Shown: piece by piece, positions 35,622 to 45,228 of the stretch
Position numbering within the stretch: position 1 is the first letter of the stretch
Layout of the letters: every line of letters begins with the position of its first letter
Origin: Franconibacter helveticus LMG 23732
GTDB taxonomy: Bacteria > Pseudomonadota > Gammaproteobacteria > Enterobacterales > Enterobacteriaceae
Reading direction: 5' to 3'
Assembly (NCBI RefSeq): GCF_000463115.2
Contig: NZ_AWFX01000042.1
Location: forward strand, 1-64,000
Length of the DNA: 64,000 nt
The notes under the pieces: generated by a model
Database searches by the model: none
What the model saw: the letters and a program-made list of their open reading frames with translations, nothing else
What the model was told of the DNA's origin: nothing
Program-made: the position numbers and the translations under genes

Positions 35622-35802
35622 TCAGGGCCGTTGCCCCCGTTGCTTATCGACAACTCTATTCACAAACCGATTGCAGTGATAGCGCAATATATCGAAGCCT
35701 ATGTTCGAAATTATTGAACAAGGCGCGAGGAAAAGCGGTGTGGTACTCTACGCTTAATGAACTCTATTGATTTGACAGGCCGTGCACAGGCCGCATAACC
35801 CA

Positions 35803-38800
35803 ATGATGGAAAAACAAAATCTAACGCTTTCCGCACTTTCAGCGCGCCTGGATGCGCTGATGTTGCGTGACAAATCCCGTTTCTCTCGCCGCCTGCATGG
35901 AGCGAAGAAGGTTAAAAATCCTGAAGCTCAGCAGGCGCTTTTCGCCACGCTGGCGCAAGAAATAGACGAGGCGGCAGGGAAAGTTCTGCTGCGCGAAGCG
36001 GCGCGCCCGGCCATAACCTACCCGGAAAATCTGCCGGTCAGCCAGAAAAAACAGGACATTCTGGAGGCGGTGCGCGACCACCAGGTGGTCATTGTGGCCG
36101 GGGAGACCGGCTCAGGCAAAACCACCCAGCTGCCGAAAATCTGCATGGAGCTTGGCCGCGGCCTGAAAGGGTTGATCGGTCACACCCAGCCGCGCCGTCT
36201 CGCTGCGCGCACCGTGGCGAACCGTATCGCCGAAGAGTTGCAAACGGAGCCGGGCGGCTGCGTCGGCTACAAAGTCCGCTTCAGCGACCATGTCAGCGAC
36301 AACACCATGGTCAAGCTGATGACAGACGGCATCCTGCTGGCGGAAATCCAGCAGGACCGGCTGCTGATGCAGTACGACACCATTATCATCGATGAAGCGC
36401 ACGAGCGCAGCCTTAACATCGACTTCCTGCTGGGCTACCTGCGCGAGCTGCTGCCGCGTCGCCCGGATCTCAAAGTCATTATTACGTCGGCAACCATCGA
36501 TCCTGAGCGTTTTTCACGCCATTTCAATAACGCGCCGATTATCGAAGTTTCCGGGCGCACTTATCCGGTGGAAGTGCGCTACCGCCCCATTGTGGAAGAG
36601 GCGGATGACACTGAGCGTGACCAGCTTCAGGCCATCTTTGACGCAGTCGAGGAGCTTGGCGAAGAAGGGCCGGGGGATATCCTCATCTTTATGAGCGGCG
36701 AGCGTGAAATTCGTGATACCGCCGACGGCCTGATGAAACTCAACCTGCCGCATACCGAGGTGCTGCCGCTCTATGCGCGCCTGTCGAACAGCGAGCAAAA
36801 CCGCGTCTTCCAGCCGCATACCGGGCGGCGCATTGTGCTGGCCACCAACGTGGCGGAAACCTCGCTGACCGTGCCGGGCATTAAATATGTGATTGACCCG
36901 GGCACCGCGCGCATCAGCCGCTACAGCTATCGCACCAAAGTGCAGCGCCTGCCTATCGAGCCGGTTTCCCAGGCCTCGGCCAACCAGCGTAAAGGCCGCT
37001 GCGGCCGCGTGTCGGAAGGTATCTGCATCCGCCTTTATTCGGAAGATGATTTCCTCTCGCGCCCGGAATTTACCGACCCGGAAATTCTGCGCACCAACCT
37101 GGCCTCCGTCATTCTGCAAATGACGGCGCTGGGGCTTGGCGATATCGCCGCGTTTCCGTTCGTCGAAGCGCCGGACAAGCGCAACATCCAGGACGGCGTG
37201 CGCCTGCTGGAAGAGCTTGGCGCCATCACTACCGATGAACAGGCTGCGGTTTATAAACTCACGCCGCTCGGGCGCCAGCTTTCCCAGCTGCCGGTGGATC
37301 CGCGCCTGGCGCGCATGGTGCTGGAGGCGCAAAAACACGGCTGCGTGCGTGAAGCCATGATAATCACTTCGGCGCTTTCCATTCAGGATCCGCGCGAGCG
37401 CCCCATGGACAAGCAGCAGGCTTCCGATGAAAAACACCGCCGCTTCCACGATAAAGAATCCGATTTTCTGGCGTTCGTTAATCTGTGGAACTACCTCGGC
37501 GAGCAGCAAAAAGCGCTTTCATCTAACCAGTTCCGCCGCCTGTGCCGCACCGATTACCTTAACTATCTGCGCGTGCGCGAATGGCAGGATATCTATACCC
37601 AGTTGCGCCAGGTGGTGAAAGAACTCGGCATCCCGGTCAACAGCGAGCCTGCCGATTACCGCGCCGTGCATACCGCGCTGCTTACCGGCCTGCTTTCGCA
37701 TATCGGCATGAAAGATGCCGAAAAACAGGAGTACACCGGCGCACGCAACGCCCGCTTCTCTATTTTCCCGGGATCGGGTCTGTTCAAAAAGCCGCCCAAA
37801 TGGACGATGGTGGCGGAGCTGGTGGAAACCAGCCGCCTGTGGGGGCGTATCGCCGCCCGTATTGAGCCGGAATGGATAGAGCCGGTGGCGGGCCATTTGA
37901 TTAAGCGCTCCTACAGCGAGCCGCACTGGGAGCGGGCGCAGGGCGCGGTGATGGCGAGCGAAAAAGTCACGCTGTATGGTCTGCCGATCGTCGCGGCGCG
38001 CAAGGTGAACTACAGCCAGATTGACCCGGCGCTTAGCCGCGAGCTTTTTATTCGCCACGCGCTGGTGGAAGGCGACTGGCAAACCCGCCACGCTTTCTTT
38101 CGCGAAAACCAGAAGCTGCGCGCGGAAGTAGAGGAGCTTGAGCACAAGTCGCGCCGCCGCGACATTCTGGTGGATGACGACACGCTGTTTGAATTTTATG
38201 ACCAGCGCATCAGCCATGAGGCGGTTTCCGCCCGTCACTTTGACAGCTGGTGGAAAAAGGCGAGCCGCGAAACGCCGGACCTGCTCAACTTTGAAAAAAG
38301 CATGCTTATCAAAGCGGGCGCGGAACAGGTCAGCAAGCTTGATTACCCGAACTTCTGGCATCAGGGCAACCTGAAGCTGCGGCTGACTTATCAGTTTGAG
38401 CCGGGCGCGGACGCCGACGGCGTAACGGTGCATATTCCGCTGCCGCTGTTAAACCAGGTGGAAGAGACGGGCTTTGAGTGGCAGGTGCCAGGCATGCGCC
38501 GCGAACTTATCATCGCGCTGATCAAATCGCTGCCGAAGCCGGTTCGCCGCAATTTCGTTCCCGCGCCGAACTACGCCGAGGCGTTTTTAGGCCGCGCCAC
38601 GCCGCTTGAGCTGCCGCTGCTGGAAAGCCTTGAGCGCGAATTCCGCCGTATGACGGGCGTGACCATCGACCGTGAAGCCTGGCAGTGGGATCAGGTGCCC
38701 GATCACCTGAAAATGACCTTCCGGGTGGTGGATGAGAACAACAAAAAGCTGCGTGAAGGACGTTCGCTTGACGCGCTCAAGTCCGGGCTTAAGGAAAAAG

Positions 38801-39705
38801 TGCAGGAGACGCTCTCCGCCGTGGCGGATGACGGCATTGAGCAGAGCAATCTGCATATCTGGAGCTTCGGCAAGCTGCCGGAAAACTACGAGCAAAAGCG
38901 CGGCAACTACCGCGTTAAGGCCTGGCCGGCGCTGGTGGACGAACGCGACAGCGTAGCGATTAAGCTTTTCGATAATCCGCTGGAGCAGCAGGCGAACATG
39001 TGGCGCGGTCTGCGCCGCCTGCTGCTGCTGAACATTCCGTCGCCCATCAAATACCTGCATGAGAAGCTGCCGAACAAAGCGAAGCTTGGGCTTTATTTCA
39101 ACCCTTACGGCAAAGTGCTGGATCTGATTGACGACTGCATTTCCTGCGGCGTGGATAAGCTGATTGCCGACAACGGCGGCCCGGTCTGGACGGAAGAAGG
39201 TTTTGCGAAGCTGCACGATAAAGTGCGGGCCGAGCTTAACGACACGGTCGTGGGCATCGCAAAGCAGGTCGAACAGATCCTCACCGCGGTGTTCACTATC
39301 AATAAGCGGCTGAAAGGGCGCGTGGATATGACGATGGCGCTGGGGCTTTCCGATATCAAAGCGCAAATGAACGGGCTGGTTTATCGCGGCTTTGTCACTG
39401 GCAACGGCTTTAACCGCCTGGGCGACACGCTGCGCTATCTTCAGGCAATCGAAAAGCGGCTGGAAAAGATGGCCGTGGATCCGCATCGCGACCGCGCCCA
39501 GATGCTGAAGGTGGAAGCGGTGCAGCAGGCCTGGCAGCAGTGGCTTAACAAGCTGCCGCCGGCACGGCGTGAAGATGAAGAGGTGAAAGCGATTCGCTGG
39601 ATGATAGAAGAGCTTCGCGTCAGCTATTTCGCCCAGCAGCTCGGCACCCCGTACCCGGTTTCCGACAAGCGCGTATTGCAGGCGATGGAGCAAATCAGCG
39701 GGTAG
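35803..39705 (+). CDS. hrpA: ATP-dependent RNA helicase HrpA
   Basis: The start at ATG 35803 gives 1300 residues, exactly the E. coli length; the GTG 21 bases upstream is less likely. This DEAH-box helicase has GETGSGKT near residue 97, DEAH near 196, SAT near 229 and QRKGRCGR near 390. An OB fold and the long HrpA-specific C-terminal region follow. In E. coli it resolves collided ribosomes and processes some fimbrial mRNAs. The downstream neighbour in E. coli (ydcF) is displaced here by about 8 kb. Confidence 0.96.
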   Translation: MMEKQNLTLSALSARLDALMLRDKSRFSRRLHGAKKVKNPEAQQALFATLAQEIDEAAGKVLLREAARPAITYPENLPVSQKKQDILEAVRDHQVVIVAGETGSGKTTQLPKICMELGRGLKGLIGHTQPRRLAARTVANRIAEELQTEPGGCVGYKVRFSDHVSDNTMVKLMTDGILLAEIQQDRLLMQYDTIIIDEAHERSLNIDFLLGYLRELLPRRPDLKVIITSATIDPERFSRHFNNAPIIEVSGRTYPVEVRYRPIVEEADDTERDQLQAIFDAVEELGEEGPGDILIFMSGEREIRDTADGLMKLNLPHTEVLPLYARLSNSEQNRVFQPHTGRRIVLATNVAETSLTVPGIKYVIDPGTARISRYSYRTKVQRLPIEPVSQASANQRKGRCGRVSEGICIRLYSEDDFLSRPEFTDPEILRTNLASVILQMTALGLGDIAAFPFVEAPDKRNIQDGVRLLEELGAITTDEQAAVYKLTPLGRQLSQLPVDPRLARMVLEAQKHGCVREAMIITSALSIQDPRERPMDKQQASDEKHRRFHDKESDFLAFVNLWNYLGEQQKALSSNQFRRLCRTDYLNYLRVREWQDIYTQLRQVVKELGIPVNSEPADYRAVHTALLTGLLSHIGMKDAEKQEYTGARNARFSIFPGSGLFKKPPKWTMVAELVETSRLWGRIAARIEPEWIEPVAGHLIKRSYSEPHWERAQGAVMASEKVTLYGLPIVAARKVNYSQIDPALSRELFIRHALVEGDWQTRHAFFRENQKLRAEVEELEHKSRRRDILVDDDTLFEFYDQRISHEAVSARHFDSWWKKASRETPDLLNFEKSMLIKAGAEQVSKLDYPNFWHQGNLKLRLTYQFEPGADADGVTVHIPLPLLNQVEETGFEWQVPGMRRELIIALIKSLPKPVRRNFVPAPNYAEAFLGRATPLELPLLESLEREFRRMTGVTIDREAWQWDQVPDHLKMTFRVVDENNKKLREGRSLDALKSGLKEKVQETLSAVADDGIEQSNLHIWSFGKLPENYEQKRGNYRVKAWPALVDERDSVAIKLFDNPLEQQANMWRGLRRLLLLNIPSPIKYLHEKLPNKAKLGLYFNPYGKVLDLIDDCISCGVDKLIADNGGPVWTEEGFAKLHDKVRAELNDTVVGIAKQVEQILTAVFTINKRLKGRVDMTMALGLSDIKAQMNGLVYRGFVTGNGFNRLGDTLRYLQAIEKRLEKMAVDPHRDRAQMLKVEAVQQAWQQWLNKLPPARREDEEVKAIRWMIEELRVSYFAQQLGTPYPVSDKRVLQAMEQISG

Positions 39706-39796
39706 CGAGCCTGGCGTTACCGAGGGCAGGCCAGCGTCAGCGCTAAAGCAAAGCGCGGCGCGCCTGCCGTTTAGGTCTGCTGTTCACGTTACGTTG

Positions 39797-39960
39797 TCAC
39801 TTCACCCGCGCCAGCGTAAACCCGTCCCACCTTTTGCTGCCGACGGTTTGCAGGGCGGTAACGGTGAGGCGCGGGTCCGTGCCGGGCAGGTCAATAAACC
39901 TCCGCACGCCCTGAACCCGCTCGTCCGGGCTTTGCGGGTTAGCTTCACTTATGAGGTCGC
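39797..39960 (-). pseudogene. C-terminal scrap of a methyltransferase-like gene
   Basis: Reading the minus strand in one frame to a TGA at 39797–39799 gives NPQSPDERVQGVRRFIDLPG (residues in the middle), then TDPRLTVTALQTVGSKRWDG, then FTLARVK. This looks like the last 50 residues of an O-methyltransferase, where the final strand reads roughly QTVGxKGxDGFxLA. There is no start codon. The open stretch begins where the adjacent outer membrane factor gene ends. I infer a gene cut off when the efflux operon arrived or rearranged. Confidence 0.5.
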
Positions 39961-41331
39961 CAGCCCGCCCCAGCCGCCGCCAAGGGAGCGGTAAAGATCG
40001 ACCTGCGCCTGTAACAGGTTATTTTTCACCTGCACCACGTTCAGCTCAGCGGAAAAGAGCGTGCGCTGGGCGTCCAGCACGTCGAGATAAGAAGAATAAC
40101 CGTTGTTATAGCGGTTTTGCGCTATGCGCAGCGTTTCCTGCGCCACCTCAACCTGGCCCTGAAGTTCCGCAAGCTGTTCCCGGTAGCGGCCGATGGCGTC
40201 GAGACTGTCGTTCACCTCTTTGAAAGCGTTGCGCACCGTGGATTCATAACCATAGAGCGCCTGGTTGCGCTGCGACATGGCGATATCGACCTGGCTGTAC
40301 AAGGTTTCCCGGTTCAGCAGCGGAGCGAGAATGCTGCCGCCGATGCTCCACAGCCGCAGCGGGTTGTCGAGCAGGCCCGCCAGCGTGTCGTCCTGGATGC
40401 TGGTGCTGGCGGTGAGGTTAAGCGATGGCAGCAGCTTTGCGCGCTGCGAGGCGAGCGAGGCGTCCGCTGCCACCAGCGTGCGCTCCGCCTGGACAATGTC
40501 CGGGCGGCGGTTCAGCAGCGAGGAGGGCAACTGCGAAGGGAGAGCCAGCGGCGTCAGCGCGTTGATGTTGCCGCCGCGCGCCACCGCGCCCGGGCTTGCG
40601 CCGAGCAATACGCTAAGCGCGTTTTCCTGGCTTGCTATCTGGTGTTGCAACGGCGGGATCTGCGCCCGCGTGGCCCGCAGCTCGGAGTCCGTTTGCATTA
40701 GCTCCAGGCGCGATGTGTAGCCCGTTTCGAACTGGCGTTTTGCGAGCCGGAAAGCCTCTTCGCGCGCTTTTAGCGTCTCTTGCGTCACCCGGAGCTGCTC
40801 ATCCAGCGACAGCAGCGTGAGATAACCCGAAGCCACTGACGAGGCGACGGTTAAATCGGCGGCAGCCGCCGCCGCCCTCTGCGCCTCAAGGCTCGCCTGC
40901 GCGGCGTCGATCGCCCGACGGTTGCCGCCCCAGAGATCCACATCGTAACTGGCCGTCAGGCTGCCGCGATAAAGCGTGCTGTAGACCGGCAGGCCGGTCG
41001 CGGCAGACTGCGCCCGGCTTCGCGTGCCGTTAAGCCCGGCGTCGACGGTCGGCCAGAGCGTACTGTCGGCGGCGTTCAGCCGCGCCTGGTATTCATTCAC
41101 TCGCTCACGGGCCGTCAGCACGTCGCTGTTATAACGCAGCGCTTGATCCACGTAGCGGTTCAGGGCGGCGTCGTGAAAGTTACGCCACCAGAACCCTTCC
41201 GCCGCGGAGGAAGGCCCGACGGCGTCACGCCACTGGGCGGGAATGTGCAGCGAAGGTTTCGCCTGTTCCACTTCTGAACCATGACACCCTGCCAGCAGCA
41301 GTGCGAGCGCAGCCAGCTTCAGACAACGCAT
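39949..41331 (-). CDS. Outer membrane factor lipoprotein of a tripartite efflux pump (NodT family)
   Basis: The protein has 460 residues. The lipobox LLAGC gives Cys16 as the lipid anchor. Two TolC-type repeats of long coiled coils follow, with the family pattern SYDVDLWGGNRRAIDAAQAS near residue 127 and YNNGYSSYLDVLDAQRTLF near 415. It forms the outer membrane exit duct for the pump encoded just upstream. Its start codon overlaps the adaptor stop by one base. Confidence 0.9.
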   Translation of the reverse strand: MRCLKLAALALLLAGCHGSEVEQAKPSLHIPAQWRDAVGPSSAAEGFWWRNFHDAALNRYVDQALRYNSDVLTARERVNEYQARLNAADSTLWPTVDAGLNGTRSRAQSAATGLPVYSTLYRGSLTASYDVDLWGGNRRAIDAAQASLEAQRAAAAAADLTVASSVASGYLTLLSLDEQLRVTQETLKAREEAFRLAKRQFETGYTSRLELMQTDSELRATRAQIPPLQHQIASQENALSVLLGASPGAVARGGNINALTPLALPSQLPSSLLNRRPDIVQAERTLVAADASLASQRAKLLPSLNLTASTSIQDDTLAGLLDNPLRLWSIGGSILAPLLNRETLYSQVDIAMSQRNQALYGYESTVRNAFKEVNDSLDAIGRYREQLAELQGQVEVAQETLRIAQNRYNNGYSSYLDVLDAQRTLFSAELNVVQVKNNLLQAQVDLYRSLGGGWGGLATS

Positions 41332-42413
41332 TATTTCGCCTCCTCGCCGGTATTAATATGCACCTGCACCGACATGCCGGGGCGCAGCCGCTGGCGCTGC
41401 TCGCTGTTGCCAAGCACTTCGATTCGCACCGGAATACGCTGGGCGATTTTGACAAAGTTGCCGGTGGCGTTATCAGGGGTAATGGCGCTGAACTCCACGC
41501 CCGTGGCGGGCGAAATACTCTGTACCCGGCCCTGGAACTTTTCGCCATGCAGCGCGTCGACGCTGAAAGTCACAGGCTGGCCTACCCGCAGGTTCGCAAG
41601 CTGCGTTTCTTTGATATTGGCGATAACCCAGTGTTGCGGCGGCACCAGGCTTGTCAGATGGGTGCCTGCGGTCACGTAGGCGCCAAGGCGCACAGCGATT
41701 TGCCCAAGCTGGCCGTCGCGCGGCGCGATGATGCGCGTGTTCTGTAAATCAATCTGCGCCAGTTCGAGCGCGGCTTTGGCGTTTTCCACATCCGCCTCAA
41801 GCGAGGCGCGGTTAACGATAACCGTTTGTAAATTCTGCCGGGAGACCTCCAGCTGCGCCTTTGCCTGCTCCACGCCGGCATTGCCCTGGGCGGCGCTGGC
41901 GAGCGCGGCGTCGCGTTCGCGCACGGAAAGCGAGCCGTCAGAAGCAAGCTCCTGCACGCGGCGCAAATCCGCCTGGTTGCGTTTGTACTGGGCCTGCGCA
42001 TTGAGCAGCGTCGCTTTGTTCTGGGCGATAGTCGCCTCGGCGCTGCGGCGTTGCTGAATATTATTCGCCAGCGCCGCCTGGCGCATGGCGAGCGTCGCTT
42101 CAGCCTGGTGCACACGCTGGCTGTAGATGCGATCGTCAATGGTCATCAGCACGTCGCCTTTTTTGACCACGGCGAAATCCTGCACGTTCACGGCGGTGAT
42201 ATAGCCGTTGACCTGCGGACTGATAAAAGTGGTCATGCCGCGCACATAGGCGTTGTCGGTGAATTCCACGTTGCGGGTGAAGGGGGGCAACTTCCAGGCG
42301 TAAAGAATAATCAGCACCCCCAGAATGCCAATGGCCGCCGCGGCGAAAAAAGAAACCACGCGTAAGTTGTTGCGTTCCGGGGTTTGAGCGGGCGTAGCGT
42401 CTTGCTGGCTCAT
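41331..42413 (-). CDS. EmrA/HlyD-type periplasmic adaptor of the efflux pump
   Basis: The protein has 360 residues. One N-terminal membrane anchor (about residues 22–42) is followed by the biotinyl-lipoyl half motifs (YVRGMTTFISPQVNGYITAV), a long alpha hairpin rich in Ala and Gln (about 90–200), and a beta-barrel region (IIAPRDGQLGQIAVRLGAYV). It joins the inner membrane transporter to the outer membrane duct. Confidence 0.92.
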   Translation of the reverse strand: MSQQDATPAQTPERNNLRVVSFFAAAAIGILGVLIILYAWKLPPFTRNVEFTDNAYVRGMTTFISPQVNGYITAVNVQDFAVVKKGDVLMTIDDRIYSQRVHQAEATLAMRQAALANNIQQRRSAEATIAQNKATLLNAQAQYKRNQADLRRVQELASDGSLSVRERDAALASAAQGNAGVEQAKAQLEVSRQNLQTVIVNRASLEADVENAKAALELAQIDLQNTRIIAPRDGQLGQIAVRLGAYVTAGTHLTSLVPPQHWVIANIKETQLANLRVGQPVTFSVDALHGEKFQGRVQSISPATGVEFSAITPDNATGNFVKIAQRIPVRIEVLGNSEQRQRLRPGMSVQVHINTGEEAK

Positions 42414-42435
42414 AACAGCTCCATACAGATAATCA

Positions 42436-44106
42436 TTATTGGGTCTTCTCTTCGGGTTTGGCGGCCATCGCCTGTTTCAGCGCTTTGCGTGCGGCGAGGC
42501 GCAGGCGAATCAGCCGCCAGAAAATCCACAAAAGCGTCGAGGCGGCGATAGTAGCGGTCAGCAAATAGGTGTCGTTATAGGCAAGGATAGTCGCCTCTGT
42601 GGTGCTGACCGTTTGTAGCTGTTGCGAAGCCTGCACGCTCAGTAACGTCGGGTCGTTGATGCGGCTCTGGAAAAGCTGGCTGTAGAGTTGCAGGCGCTCC
42701 GTCACCAGCGGGTTTAGCGTGGTGAGCTGGTCGGCAAGCAGGTTCGAATGGTATTTTTCGCGCCAGGTCTGGAAGGTGCCGAGCAGCGCCGAGCCGATAA
42801 GCCCGCCCAGGTTCTGGCTCATGCCGAACAGCACCGAAAAACTCACCAGATTGCGCGGGTCGGCGATAACGCCGCCGATAGCCGCCAGCATGGCCGGCGC
42901 GAGGAAAAAGGCGCTGCTGAAGCCAAACAAAAACTGGCTAATCAGCAACTGGTTCGGCCGGGTGAGGCTGGTGGAATGGCTGTCCATCAGCGAGGCGATA
43001 ACCATCAGCGCCAGCGAAGTGACAATCGGCCAGGCGGTTTTTTGCGGGTTAATGGTCAGGGCGCTGATAACAATGCCGCAGACGGTTCCGGCAAGAATGG
43101 AAAACGCCAGCGTCGTCATTTGTTCGTTTTGCAGGCCGACATACTGTAGCCAGCCGATGGCGCCGGTGTTCTGTTCCGCCAGCACAATGCGTATCAGCAC
43201 CATTACCAGACCGAGCCTTAAAATACTGCCGCTGGAGAGCCAGCGCGTGTTAAGCAGCGGATTAGCCCGGTTATGCTCAAACGTGATGGCGGCGATAATC
43301 AGCACCACCGCGCCCGCCAGCGTCCAGCCAAGCCACGGCGTTTCAAACCACCAGTCGATGCGTCCAAGCGACAGCACGGCGCAAAGCATCGCCATACCCG
43401 GCGCCAGCATAAAAAAGGTGAGGAAATCTTTTTTCTCAAACACCTTGCGCCGATCGCCCGGCGGCAGCTTCAGCGCTATCACGCAGGCGAGCGAAATCAG
43501 CGCCAGCCCCAGCTCAAACAGATAAAGCCCGCGCCATTCGTCCAGCTCCAGCAGTTCGGAGGAAAAAAGGCGCGCCATGGGAATGGCGAGCTGCGAACCG
43601 GTAATGCCAATCGTCAGCGCTTTCAGGCGATGCTTCGCGGGCCAGGCCTGTATCTGATAATAAATACCGAGCGAACTCAGCGCCGCGCCCACCATGCCGT
43701 GGGCCGCCCGCACCATCAGCGCCGAAGAGAGATCGTTAACGAACAGGTGAAAGAAAGTCACCAGCACATAAAGCACCAGAAAGCCTTCGGTAAAGGCCCG
43801 CAGCCCGTATTGCTGGCGAAATTTCACCAGCAGCAGGTTGATAGAAATATTGGTCATGACGTAAACGGCGGGGAGCCAGGCGATTTCCGTCGACCAGGCG
43901 GCGAAAGTACCCTGCAAATTTTGCAGGTTGGCGGTCACCATGGCGTTGCCAAGCCCGCCGGTCAGGCAAACCAGCAGCCCGACGATGCCATAGGCGATGC
44001 GCCTGGCCGCCGGGTGATGAGGCGTGGAAGGCGAGCCAAGCAGCATCGGTTTTTCGTGCGGCTGCCACTCGCGCGGCGCATAAGGGTCGGATTTCGGCAA
44101 ACGCAT
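42436..44106 (-). CDS. MFS multidrug transporter, DHA2 (EmrB-like, 14 segments)
   Basis: The protein has 556 residues and about 14 membrane segments, with an extra cytoplasmic N-terminus of 35 residues and an Ala/Lys-rich tail. The topology and length fit the DHA2 family that works with an EmrA adaptor, but the sequence is divergent from classical EmrB. Proton-driven drug export is inferred. Its ATG overlaps the marR-type stop (TAATG), so the regulator and pump are translationally coupled. Confidence 0.87.
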   Translation of the reverse strand: MRLPKSDPYAPREWQPHEKPMLLGSPSTPHHPAARRIAYGIVGLLVCLTGGLGNAMVTANLQNLQGTFAAWSTEIAWLPAVYVMTNISINLLLVKFRQQYGLRAFTEGFLVLYVLVTFFHLFVNDLSSALMVRAAHGMVGAALSSLGIYYQIQAWPAKHRLKALTIGITGSQLAIPMARLFSSELLELDEWRGLYLFELGLALISLACVIALKLPPGDRRKVFEKKDFLTFFMLAPGMAMLCAVLSLGRIDWWFETPWLGWTLAGAVVLIIAAITFEHNRANPLLNTRWLSSGSILRLGLVMVLIRIVLAEQNTGAIGWLQYVGLQNEQMTTLAFSILAGTVCGIVISALTINPQKTAWPIVTSLALMVIASLMDSHSTSLTRPNQLLISQFLFGFSSAFFLAPAMLAAIGGVIADPRNLVSFSVLFGMSQNLGGLIGSALLGTFQTWREKYHSNLLADQLTTLNPLVTERLQLYSQLFQSRINDPTLLSVQASQQLQTVSTTEATILAYNDTYLLTATIAASTLLWIFWRLIRLRLAARKALKQAMAAKPEEKTQ

Positions 44107-44540
44107 TACTGTTTTTCCACTTCCTGCAACAGGCGGCTCAGCACGCGGCGCGTGATGGCCTGATCGTCGGGACTGATGAGCGTGAGGATCTCTTCACGCA
44201 GGCGGTCGGCTTCTATCTTCACCTTTTCATAGAGCGCTTCGCCCTCGGGCGTCGCTACCAGCAGACGTTTTCGCTTATCGCTTGGGGTAATGCGCATAAT
44301 GAGCCCTTGCGCCACCAGCCGGTTAAGCAGCGGCACAAGCGTTGCGCTCTCGACGCCAAGCTCCTGGGCCAGCTCGCCCTGCGAAAGCGGCGCCTCGCGC
44401 CGTGCAATGGCGGAAACCGCCACCCAGCTTGCCTGGCTCATGCCAAGCCCTTTCAGGCGTCTGTCCACCGCCCGGCGCCAGTGGTGAGCGGTCAGGTAGA
44501 GCAGGTGAGAAAAGGAGAGATTGTCGTGATCCACAGCCAT
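44106..44540 (-). CDS. MarR-family regulator of the efflux operon
   Basis: The protein has 144 residues. The winged helix is LSQGELAQELGVESATLVPL with the wing ITPSDKRKRLLVATPEG, the canonical MarR DNA-binding unit with the DxR motif. As the first gene of the operon, followed by MFS, adaptor and outer membrane factor genes, it should repress the whole unit and respond to an exported compound. A perfect palindrome lies 8 bases before its start. Confidence 0.9.
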   Translation of the reverse strand: MAVDHDNLSFSHLLYLTAHHWRRAVDRRLKGLGMSQASWVAVSAIARREAPLSQGELAQELGVESATLVPLLNRLVAQGLIMRITPSDKRKRLLVATPEGEALYEKVKIEADRLREEILTLISPDDQAITRRVLSRLLQEVEKQ

Positions 44541-44548
44541 AGAGTTAA

Positions 44549-44566
44549 TCGTTAGAGATCTAACGA
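44549..44566. promoter_or_regulatory. Probable MarR operator
   Basis: TCGTTAGA at 44549–44556 and TCTAACGA at 44559–44566 form a perfect inverted repeat with a 2-base centre, placed just upstream of the MarR-type gene. Confidence 0.65.
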
Positions 44567-44663
44567 GTTTAGAACCGGTTTAATTCATTCATCAAGTGAA
44601 TGGTCAGCTGTATCGGAAGAATCAGAACGAATAGCTGAAAAAAACAGCGCTTGACGCCGGTTT

Positions 44664-44676
44664 GTGACGTTGTCAC
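44664..44676. promoter_or_regulatory. Inverted repeat in the GNAT/fosA promoter region
   Basis: GTGAC-GTT-GTCAC is a perfect palindrome 70 bases before the GNAT start, close to a TTGACG that could be a -35 element. It may be an operator; the regulator is unknown. Confidence 0.35.
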
Positions 44677-44745
44677 TCATGCCGGGGTTTTATGCCTGGC
44701 CTTTTTTAGGCTATGTTCGGTGCAAAACCGTGCAGAGGAAATGTT

Positions 44746-45228
44746 ATGGCAGAGTTCACCATCGAAGAGACCGACCCGCAGCACCCGGACGCCATCGTCC
44801 TGCAAGCGGCGCTATCGAAAACGCTGGAAGCTTTAACCGGCAGCTCCGGCACCCAGTCGTTTAATCATGACGATGTAAAAGGCGATGGCGCGACGTTTGT
44901 GCTGGCGCGCGACGAAAACGGCAAAGCGGTGGGGTGTGTCGCCTGTCGGCCGATCGGCAAAGAGGTGGTGGAGATCAAGCGGTTGTTCGCGGTGCCCGGC
45001 AACCGGGGCGCCGGACGGGCGCTGTTGCGCCATATTGAAGCCTTCGCCCGGGATTATGGTTATCGTGAAGCCTGGCTGGAAACGCGCAGCAGCAACCCGA
45101 CGGCAGTCGAGTTTTATCTGCGTAACGGTTATCGCATTATTGAAAACTATGGCCGTTACGTAGGCCAGGCGGACGCGGTCTGTTTTGCCCGGGCGCTTCG
45201 GGAGGATGAGCATGCTGAGCGGGCTTAA
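44746..45228 (+). CDS. GNAT-family N-acetyltransferase
   Basis: The ATG at 44746 (GAGGAAA upstream) gives 160 residues. The acetyl-CoA binding motif is [20 protein letters not shown] near residues 81–100, followed by [19 protein letters not shown] near 115–133. The substrate cannot be told. It overlaps fosA by 17 bases, so the two are co-translated. GNAT genes are commonly seen beside chromosomal fosA. Confidence 0.9.
   Translation: MAEFTIEETDPQHPDAIVLQAALSKTLEALTGSSGTQSFNHDDVKGDGATFVLARDENGKAVGCVACRPIGKEVVEIKRLFAVPGNRGAGRALLRHIEAFARDYGYREAWLETRSSNPTAVEFYLRNGYRIIENYGRYVGQADAVCFARALREDEHAERA

Noticed and set aside
36514..37509. 331-codon minus-strand frame inside hrpA
   Set aside because: Antisense shadow; His/Arg-rich and without family motifs or a ribosome site.
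43273..44163. 296-codon plus-strand frame inside the MFS efflux gene
   Set aside because: Antisense shadow with extreme Gln/Arg/His content.
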